Source: Spirochaetota bacterium
GTDB lineage: Bacteria > Spirochaetota > UBA4802 > JAFGJZ01
Reading direction: 5' to 3'
Assembly (NCBI GenBank): GCA_023396615.1
Contig: JAEWVM010000248.1
Location: 1-9,321 of the forward strand
Length of the DNA: 9,321 nucleotides
Every line of letters begins with the position of its first letter. Positions within the stretch are counted from its first letter, which is position 1. Shown here piece after piece: positions 1 through 5,124 of this stretch. A program made the position numbers and the translations under genes. The notes under the pieces are model-generated. The model ran no database searches, was not told the origin of the DNA, and was given only the letters and a program-made list of their open reading frames with translations.

Positions 1-1
1 G

Positions 2-511
2 ATAGGTTCATACATTGAATCAAATTTTGACCGATTCAGCGCTAAAAGTAATATCGTTCAGCTTCGTCCCTATGACATTCAGCTAATTGAACGCATGACG
101 CGCATCGAAGAAGAACTGAGAAGCCAGCGCGAATTATTTCTAAAACAGAACGAAACGATACAGTTCGGCTTCGTCCAGATGGATAAGCGTTTCGAACAAG
201 TTGAGAAACGCTTCGAACAGGTTGACAAACGCTTCGAAGCAATCCAGAAACAGATGGACGAACGGTTCTCTGCTGTTCAGAAACAAATGGATGAACGTTT
301 TACTGCGGTTGACAAGCGCTTCGAATTGATACAGAAAAACATGGACACCCGCTTTGAAGCTGTACAAAAACAAATGGATGTTCGTTTTACAGCAGTAGAC
401 AAACGGTTTGACGACATGAGCAAAAAATTCACCATGATGATGTGGATGATGAGTGCAGGGTTTACAATCATCGCAACAGTTATAACGCTGATTTCAATCT
501 TCGGAAAATAA
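2..511 (+). CDS. Coiled-coil repeat protein with C-terminal membrane anchor (5' end outside window)
   Basis: The reading frame is open from the left edge with no stop. The first internal ATG is at 95, but about 31 codons before it read as ordinary protein, so the true start is probably outside the window. From the Met at 179 to about 430 the protein is a chain of related units: seven-residue (MDKRFEQ, VEKRFEQ, VDKRFEA) and eleven-residue (IQKQMDERFSA, VQKQMDERFTA), in the order 7-7-7-11-11-7-11-11-7. This predicts a long, highly charged coiled coil mixing heptads and hendecads. It ends in one hydrophobic, Met-rich stretch (about 431-502: MMMWMMSAGF then IIATVITLISIF), read as a transmembrane helix, plus a short GK tail. 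The layout resembles Borrelia Bdr-like and other spirochaete coiled-coil/tail-anchor proteins. That is a resemblance of architecture, not proven homology. Function is unknown; a membrane-tethered oligomer is the most that can be inferred. Confidence 0.8.
   Translation: MGSYIESNFDRFSAKSNIVQLRPYDIQLIERMTRIEEELRSQRELFLKQNETIQFGFVQMDKRFEQVEKRFEQVDKRFEAIQKQMDERFSAVQKQMDERFTAVDKRFELIQKNMDTRFEAVQKQMDVRFTAVDKRFDDMSKKFTMMMWMMSAGFTIIATVITLISIFGK
242..415 (+). repeat. In-gene tandem duplication, two 87-base (29-residue) copies
   Basis: Copies 242-328 and 329-415 each encode an 11-11-7 block (IQKQMDERFSA, VQKQMDERFTA, VDKRFEL against IQKNMDTRFEA, VQKQMDVRFTA, VDKRFDD). Counting by eye, 62 of 87 bases match (about 71%), and many differences are synonymous third positions. 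This points to an old duplication kept under protein-level selection. Shorter 21-base units precede it from 179. Confidence 0.8.
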
Positions 512-709
512 AAACGCAAGCAGTCGGAACGATCCCTATAAACGAGACGCTCCTCTCGCGGGCTAAGTTTCCGCTCCTCGGCGCGTTTGTCATCCTGGCC
601 GTGCCTCATAGCCGGAAGGAATCCTGCAACAAATCGAAACTTGTCGTCACGGAGGACGACACAAAGCGATTTGCAGTGCACATCCTGTGCAAGCGCCTGC
701 GGAAACTTA
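512..709. other. G+C-rich block without a convincing gene
   Basis: Between the coiled-coil gene and the antiporter promoter, composition rises to about 63% G+C at 541-600 and 53% at 601-660, against about 35-45% in flanking genes. Open frames exist on both strands (plus 442-765, minus 681-277), but each overlaps the real gene upstream, lacks a plausible ribosome binding site and shows no recognisable motif. Small inverted repeats occur (CGAGA 543-547 with TCTCG 554-558; GCACA 678-682 with TGTGC 686-690), none followed by a T run. It may be a copy of a dispersed repeat, a gene remnant or a structured RNA. I cannot decide from sequence alone. Confidence 0.4.
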
Positions 710-737
710 TTGACAATTTTATCCTTCTCTCAATTAT
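710..737 (+). promoter_or_regulatory. Sigma70-like promoter for riboswitch/antiporter transcript
   Basis: A perfect -35 box TTGACA (710-715) is followed, after 16 bases, by AATTAT (732-737), which matches four of six -10 consensus positions. The expected start, about seven bases on, falls at 743-745. That is exactly where the first paired base of the fluoride aptamer lies, which independently supports the promoter call. Confidence 0.6.
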
Positions 738-743
738 TGAATT

Positions 744-790
744 AGGTGGTGGAGTTCACCTTTAACTGCTTTTAGCCAATGACTCCTGCA
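744..790 (+). promoter_or_regulatory. Fluoride riboswitch aptamer (crcB motif class)
   Basis: All core elements of the fluoride aptamer can be laid out. P1 is AGGTG (744-748) paired with CACCT (757-761), closing the eight-base loop GTGGAGTT (749-756). A linker with AAC (764-766) leads to a minimal P3, GCT (768-770) with AGC (774-776) and a TTT loop. The segment AATGACTCCTGC (778-789) follows. The pseudoknot pairs loop G751-T756 with G781-C786 (five Watson-Crick pairs plus one T.G). The A779/T787 linchpin pair is in register with A40/U48 of the Thermotoga petrophila aptamer, with the same five-base spacing after the conserved ATG. The one deviation is G749 opposite C777, where the reference has A6 and U38; both partners have changed together. 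Fluoride riboswitches commonly precede fluoride exporters and also cation/proton antiporters, which fits the gene downstream. Confidence 0.92.
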
Positions 791-825
791 TTTTAATGCG
801 GGAGATCCGTCTCCCGATAAGGGGA
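783..825 (+). promoter_or_regulatory. Riboswitch expression platform: nested hairpins controlling the Shine-Dalgarno site
   Basis: Three overlapping stems can be drawn. Stem A pairs CTCCTGCATT (783-792) with AATGCGGGAG (795-804), using the 3' pseudoknot strand. Stem B pairs GGGAGA (800-805) with TCTCCC (810-815) across a TCCG tetraloop. Stem C pairs TCCC (812-815) with GGGA (822-825), which lies in the Shine-Dalgarno AAGGGGA (819-825), four bases before the ATG at 830. A excludes B, and B excludes C. Fluoride locking the pseudoknot would block A, allow B and free the ribosome site (ON). Without ligand, A plus C hides it (OFF). No T run follows any stem, so control is probably translational. 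The stems are seen; the switching logic is inferred. Confidence 0.65.
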
Positions 826-829
826 CTTT

Positions 830-2014
830 ATGGACATCAACTTAAACCTCATCTTCGTTATCATATTTGCAGGCGGATGGATTTTCTCGAAACTTTTTTC
901 TAAAATTAACCTTCCTGCAGTTCTCGGAATGGTCGTATTCGGCATTCTCTGTTCTGTTTTTATCAAAGACAATTCACCTGACATTCTCTGGGAGCTTTCA
1001 CCGTTTTTAAAATCCTTCGCGCTGATTGTAATTCTTTCGCGCGCGGGACTCGGCATCAGCAAATCGGCTCTTAAAAAAGTCGGAAAAACCGCCGTCCTCA
1101 TGTCATTCGTTCCGTGCATCATCGAAGGCGCGGCACTCACTTTTCTTTTCCATATTCTTTTCGGTTTCAGTTACGAAGTCAGCGGGCTCACCGGCTTTAT
1201 GCTTGCCGCGGTTTCTCCAGCAGTCATCGTTCCTTCAATGCTGAACCTCAAGGAAAACGGCAGAGGCAAAAAAAACGATGTTCCGACTATTATTTTAGCA
1301 GGCGCTTCAATCGATGATGTTTTCGCGATAACTATTTTTTCAGTTTTTCTAGGACTTTCACGCGGAACTTCTCCAGATATAATCAAAACAATTATTTCGG
1401 TTCCTTTGTCAGTTATAGCAGGAATCGCATCAGGAATCATCTGCGGATTTCTTCTTTCATTATTCTTTAAAAAGTATCATTCATCCGTGCGCGCAACCGA
1501 GAAGGTTCTCATAGTGCTCGTTTTCGCAACAACCCTCGTGCGTCTCGGGGATACTCTTCATTTTGCGGCACTTCTGGGAGTCATGACCTGCGGTTTCATC
1601 ATTCTCGAAATGCATGAAAAAATAGCGCATGAACTTTCAGCAAAATTATCCAAAATATGGATCTTCGCAGAAATCATTCTCTTCGTTCTCATCGGATTTT
1701 CCCTTGATGTTGAAACCGCATTCGCGGCGGGGCCCAAGGCTCTCATCGCGGTTACAGCCGGACTCATCTTCCGTTCAATCGGAGTTTTTATCGCGACAGC
1801 ATTTTCAAATCTCACATTAAAAGAACGAGTTTTCTGTATGATCGCGTATATTCCGAAAGCTACCGTTCAGGCGGCTCTCGGCGGTGTTGCATTGAGCTAC
1901 GGAATTGCGGGCGGAGACACAATACTTTCAATTGCTGTAATTTCCATTCTTTTCACGGCGCCGCTTGGACTTATCGGCATCCGTACGACAGAAAAATATC
2001 TACTGAAAAAATGA
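830..2014 (+). CDS. NHA/SLC9B-type cation:proton antiporter (Na+/H+ exchanger domain)
   Basis: This 394-residue inner-membrane protein consists of roughly a dozen hydrophobic segments separated by short charged loops, the pattern of the Na_H_Exchanger family. SIDDVFAITIF (residues 160-170) carries paired aspartates Asp162-Asp163, as in the CPA2/NHA ion-binding site. IPKATVQAAL (341-350) matches the conserved late-helix motif of NHA (SLC9B) proteins, and a basic residue lies at Arg315. The family exchanges Na+ or Li+ for H+; the double-aspartate type is usually electrogenic. The ATG at 830 is supported by the Shine-Dalgarno AAGGGGA and by the start of the first hydrophobic helix soon after. 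Translation is probably gated by the upstream fluoride riboswitch, so the physiological role is likely coping with fluoride entry (as HF) and the resulting proton or cation load. Direct fluoride transport is not shown by the sequence, and it is not a CrcB/Fluc or CLC-F protein. Confidence 0.9.
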   Translation: MDINLNLIFVIIFAGGWIFSKLFSKINLPAVLGMVVFGILCSVFIKDNSPDILWELSPFLKSFALIVILSRAGLGISKSALKKVGKTAVLMSFVPCIIEGAALTFLFHILFGFSYEVSGLTGFMLAAVSPAVIVPSMLNLKENGRGKKNDVPTIILAGASIDDVFAITIFSVFLGLSRGTSPDIIKTIISVPLSVIAGIASGIICGFLLSLFFKKYHSSVRATEKVLIVLVFATTLVRLGDTLHFAALLGVMTCGFIILEMHEKIAHELSAKLSKIWIFAEIILFVLIGFSLDVETAFAAGPKALIAVTAGLIFRSIGVFIATAFSNLTLKERVFCMIAYIPKATVQAALGGVALSYGIAGGDTILSIAVISILFTAPLGLIGIRTTEKYLLKK

Positions 2015-2031
2015 ATTAATATTTTCTTTTT

Positions 2032-2063
2032 GCCGCCTTGATGCTATATTTAATCGAGGTGGC
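2032..2063 (+). promoter_or_regulatory. Shine-Dalgarno-masking hairpin with embedded extended -10 element
   Basis: GCCGCCTTGAT (2032-2042) pairs over eleven positions with ATCGAGGTGGC (2053-2063), including two G.T wobbles, around a ten-base loop. The 3' arm contains the whole Shine-Dalgarno sequence GAGGTGG (2056-2062) of the gene starting at 2066. The loop region contains TGCTATATT (2042-2050), an extended -10 look-alike. A transcript starting there, near 2057, would lack the 5' arm. A transcript reading through from the antiporter would carry the full hairpin. No T run follows, so it is not a terminator. The hairpin is seen directly; the promoter is weaker because it has no good -35 and would leave a very short leader. 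Confidence 0.5.
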
Positions 2064-2065
2064 TT

Positions 2066-4504
2066 ATGTCAAAAATTTTAATTATCGGAGGCGTTGCCGG
2101 AGGAGCAACCACTGCGGCCCGCCTCAGAAGAATCGATGAAAATAGCGAAATTATAATTATAGAGCGCGGAGATTACATTTCATACGCAAACTGCGGACTT
2201 CCCTACTATATCGGCGGAACAATTGAAAACCGCGAATCGCTCTTCGTTCAGACTCCTGAGTCATTTTTCAAAAGATTCAATGTCGACGTCAGAATAAAAT
2301 CTGAAGTCATATCAATAAACAGAGAAATGAAAACCGTTACTGTAAAGGAATCTTCCGGAAAAACATACGAAGAAAATTATGACAAGCTTGTTCTTTCTCC
2401 GGGTGCCGAACCTATAAAACCCATGATTGACGGAATTGATGATCCGGCAATTTTCACCTTGCGAAGCGTTCCCGACACAGACAAAATCAAAAAATACATT
2501 AATGATAAAAAACCCTTGTCAGCCATAGTAATCGGAGGCGGCTTCATCGGTCTCGAAATGGCTGAAAACCTTCACTCACTCGGGCTAAAAGTCTCCATTG
2601 TTGAAATGGCAGATCAGGTAATGACTCCTGTCGATTACGAAATCGCGGCATATGCTCATCATCACATCAAAACCAAAGGCGTAGATCTTTTTCTCGGCGA
2701 CGGCATAGCTTCATTTTCACGAAACGGAAATTCCGTTTCTGCAAGGCTTAACAGCGGAAGAGAAATCATTTCAGACATGATCATTCTTTCAATCGGAATA
2801 AAACCGGACACCGCATTTCTGAGGACTTCCGGTATAAATCTCAGCGATAGAGGCTCTATTATCGTCGATGAATTTCTGCGCACAAATGACGAAAACATTT
2901 ATGCTGTCGGCGACGCGATCGTATTCACAAGTCCGATTACTAATAAACCACTGCCGGTATTTCTCGCGGGGCCCGCAAACAAGCAGGGACGAATCGCGGC
3001 GAATAACATAGCGTTCGGCAATACCGAAAAATACAAGGGTTCAATTGCGACAGCTATAGCGAAAGTTTTCGATCTTACAATAGCATCATGCGGTCTTTCG
3101 GAAAAATTCCTCAAATCTCAATCAATTAATTGTAAAAGCTCTGTGACAATAAGCGCTTCTCACGCGACCTATTACCCGGGTTCAACCACAATGACAATCA
3201 AGCTTGTTTTCGATCCTGACAATGGAAAAATTTTCGGCGCTCAAATAACAGGCTACGATAATGTCGAATCAAAGATCAACATGATTGCAACCGTGATGGG
3301 AATGAATGGAACAGTCACCGATCTAAGAAATATTGAACATGCATACGCGCCGCCATATTCTTCGGCAAAAGACGCGGTGAACATTGCAGGCTTCACGGCT
3401 GAAAATATTGTCAAAGGTGAAGTACAAACTCTTTCATGGAATGATGTAAAAAGCATTTATCCTTCTGACTGGCAGATCATTGACGTTAGAACTCAGGCGG
3501 AGCACGAGCTCGGTTCGATAATGAATTCAATTAACATTCCGCTTGATTCTCTCCGCTCAAAAATTGATGAAGTGAGCAAAGATAAAAAAATACTGCTTTA
3601 CTGCGCGGTCGGGCTGAGAGGATACGTCGCGCTGAAAATACTTACAAACAAAGGTTTCAAAAACGTTTACAATCTTTCCGGCGGATACAAACTATATTCG
3701 ACCGCATCCCAAAAGATAGAAGACGGAATCACGCAGGAATGGGCAGGCAATGATTCGGGCGAAAAAACAAAAGATAATACTTCCGCTGAAGGAAAATCTT
3801 TTACAGTTGATGCTTGCGGACTTCAGTGTCCGGGTCCTGTAATGAGACTCAAATCAGAAATAGAGAAATTATCAAGCGGAGATATTCTAACAATAAAAGC
3901 AACCGATGAAGGATTCATGCGTGATGTCGGCGCATGGTGCCAGATGACAAAGAACTCGCTTCTTTCAGTTAATAATGATAAGGGTATTGTCACGGCACGC
4001 ATACAAAAGGGAGCAAAATCTTCCGTAAGCGGCAGTAGAGACAATAAGACAATTGTGGTCTTTTCGGATGATCTAGACAAGGCTATTGCCGCTTTCGTTA
4101 TCGCAAACGGTGCCGCGAGCACAGGAAAGAAAGTAACTATATTTTTTACATTCTGGGGACTGAACGTCATAAAAAAACGCAAATCAAAATCAAAGAAAGA
4201 TTTCTTCTCAAAAATGTTTTCTTTCATGATGCCCAAGGGAAGCGGCGAACTCGATTTATCGAAGATGAACATGGCCGGCATGGGTCCTAAAATGATAAGA
4301 TGGAGAATGAAGAAAAAAAACATTGATTCTCTTGAAGCGATGATTCAGTCTGCCCTCATGAACAATGTTGAATTTATGGCATGTCAGATGTCCATGGATG
4401 TGATGGGAGTTAAAAAAGAGGATTTGATTGACGGAGTTACAATCGGCGGCGTAGCGGCATATCTCAACGAAACCGAGTCAAGCAGTCTCAATCTGTTTAT
4501 ATGA
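2066..4504 (+). CDS. CoA-disulfide reductase-rhodanese-TusA-DsrE2 fusion protein
   Basis: This 812-residue cytosolic flavoprotein joins four sulfur/redox modules. Residues 1-445 are a pyridine nucleotide-disulfide reductase. They carry an FAD-binding GGVAGG (8-13), the single redox cysteine Cys43 in NCGLPYYIGG typical of CoA-disulfide reductases, an NAD(P)-binding GGGFIG (157-162), VGDA (281-284), and Tyr369 and Tyr427 with the same 58-residue spacing as the catalytic tyrosines of known CoADR enzymes. Residues about 455-550 are a rhodanese with Cys513 in CAVGLRGY. Residues 578-648 are a TusA domain with Cys588 in CPGP. Residues 661-801 are DsrE2-like with Cys773 in ACQMSMDVMG. Expected activity is NAD(P)H-dependent reduction of CoA disulfide, CoA persulfide or polysulfide, with sulfane sulfur handed between the appended cysteines. 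All signature cysteines are present. It sits 51 bases after the antiporter, with no convincing terminator between, and overlaps the next gene by ATGA. Confidence 0.92.
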   Translation: MSKILIIGGVAGGATTAARLRRIDENSEIIIIERGDYISYANCGLPYYIGGTIENRESLFVQTPESFFKRFNVDVRIKSEVISINREMKTVTVKESSGKTYEENYDKLVLSPGAEPIKPMIDGIDDPAIFTLRSVPDTDKIKKYINDKKPLSAIVIGGGFIGLEMAENLHSLGLKVSIVEMADQVMTPVDYEIAAYAHHHIKTKGVDLFLGDGIASFSRNGNSVSARLNSGREIISDMIILSIGIKPDTAFLRTSGINLSDRGSIIVDEFLRTNDENIYAVGDAIVFTSPITNKPLPVFLAGPANKQGRIAANNIAFGNTEKYKGSIATAIAKVFDLTIASCGLSEKFLKSQSINCKSSVTISASHATYYPGSTTMTIKLVFDPDNGKIFGAQITGYDNVESKINMIATVMGMNGTVTDLRNIEHAYAPPYSSAKDAVNIAGFTAENIVKGEVQTLSWNDVKSIYPSDWQIIDVRTQAEHELGSIMNSINIPLDSLRSKIDEVSKDKKILLYCAVGLRGYVALKILTNKGFKNVYNLSGGYKLYSTASQKIEDGITQEWAGNDSGEKTKDNTSAEGKSFTVDACGLQCPGPVMRLKSEIEKLSSGDILTIKATDEGFMRDVGAWCQMTKNSLLSVNNDKGIVTARIQKGAKSSVSGSRDNKTIVVFSDDLDKAIAAFVIANGAASTGKKVTIFFTFWGLNVIKKRKSKSKKDFFSKMFSFMMPKGSGELDLSKMNMAGMGPKMIRWRMKKKNIDSLEAMIQSALMNNVEFMACQMSMDVMGVKKEDLIDGVTIGGVAAYLNETESSSLNLFI

Positions 4505-5124
4505 TAAAAGCGTATTACATAAAGCATAAAGGCGGCACTTTCGAAATGCCGCCTTTTTTCTGTGAAAGCTACCATAAAGGAATAGATGCAACCAAAAACT
4601 TTGCTCTGCGTGAAATGAAAAAAATTACATCCGCCCTTCTAGCCTTCGCTTTCTCAGAAGCCGCGATTAATCCGCCGTATGAAATAAAAAGATCCGCACA
4701 CGGAAAACCGTTTCTTCCGAACGAAAAAATTAAATTCTCATACTGCCATACAGAAGGATTATGCGCCGTAGTTATATCGGATTTCGAATGCGGAATTGAT
4801 GCTGAGAACATTAATAGAAAGGCTTCATTTGCAGAAATCTCATCGCGCTTTTTTACTGCTGATGAAAATGAATATCTTTCTTCTAGAAATTTTTCAAGCG
4901 AAGTCTTCTATGAAATCTGGACAAAAAAGGAAGCTTATTTGAAATTTACAGGAAAAGGCCTCGCAGGCGGACTGAATTCTTTTTCGGTTTTATCACTCGA
5001 AAAAGAGAAAACAACATGCGTCAAAAAAGACGATTTTATAATCAGCGTTTACGGAGAAGTCAGTGCGGAAATCCGTGAAATAACTCCAGCCGGTCTTTTT
5101 ATGAAACTAGGAATTAAGCTTTAA
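4501..5124 (+). CDS. Sfp-type 4'-phosphopantetheinyl transferase
   Basis: The 207-residue protein has the three motifs of the family: HGKPF (67-71), GIDAE (98-102, with Mg2+-binding Asp100 and Glu102) and WTKKEAYLK (140-148, with Glu144 and Lys148). It would transfer the phosphopantetheine arm of CoA to a conserved serine of acyl or peptidyl carrier proteins. No carrier-protein gene is in the window, so the substrate is unknown. The ATG at 4501 overlaps the previous stop (ATGA), suggesting translational coupling. The N-terminal MIKAYYIK resembles the first strand of small Sfp enzymes, which supports this start over the internal Met16 at 4546. Oddly, a strong terminator hairpin lies within codons 10-20. 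Both this enzyme and the upstream reductase act on CoA, a possible functional link. The 3' end overlaps the convergent rpe gene by 11 bases. Confidence 0.88.
   Translation: MIKAYYIKHKGGTFEMPPFFCESYHKGIDATKNFALREMKKITSALLAFAFSEAAINPPYEIKRSAHGKPFLPNEKIKFSYCHTEGLCAVVISDFECGIDAENINRKASFAEISSRFFTADENEYLSSRNFSSEVFYEIWTKKEAYLKFTGKGLAGGLNSFSVLSLEKEKTTCVKKDDFIISVYGEVSAEIREITPAGLFMKLGIKL
4528..4559 (+). terminator. Intrinsic terminator inside the 5' coding region of the phosphopantetheinyl transferase gene
   Basis: AAAGGCGGCA (4528-4537) pairs perfectly with TGCCGCCTTT (4547-4556) around a nine-base loop, and six T residues (4554-4559) follow. This is a textbook rho-independent terminator starting 23 bases after the stop codon of the reductase fusion, so it would end that transcript. 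It lies wholly within the next reading frame, where its T tract encodes part of a PPFF stretch. Read-through would need ribosomes that have started at 4501 to keep the hairpin open. On the opposite strand the stem is followed by only three T residues. Confidence 0.8.

Noticed and set aside
277..681. Minus-strand open frame of 134 codons
   Set aside because: Half of it is the antisense of the coiled-coil repeats (cysteine/serine-rich shadow), and the rest lies in the G+C-rich block with no motif or ribosome site.
442..765. Plus-strand open frame of 107 codons across the end of the coiled-coil gene and the spacer
   Set aside because: It overlaps the real gene in another frame, runs through the promoter and the P1 stem of the riboswitch, has no ribosome site and reads as low-quality protein.
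2005..2031. Possible terminator after the antiporter: GAAAA (2005-2009) with TTTTC (2022-2026), followed by five T residues
   Set aside because: The stem has one G-C pair and an internal A.A mismatch, so it is too weak to call. It remains the main alternative to co-transcription with the reductase gene.
2032..2063. The strong hairpin before the reductase fusion as a terminator
   Set aside because: It is followed by TTATG rather than a T run, and its 3' arm is the ribosome binding site.
2031..4555. Shared 9-mer TGCCGCCTT at 2031-2039 and 4547-4555, which could let the terminator arm pair with the reductase leader
   Set aside because: A short match easily explained by chance in two unrelated G+C-rich stems; nothing else supports long-range pairing.
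4546..5124. Alternative transferase start at the internal ATG (4546)
   Set aside because: It would start inside the terminator hairpin without a ribosome site and would drop the MIKAYYIK strand expected at the N-terminus of this family.
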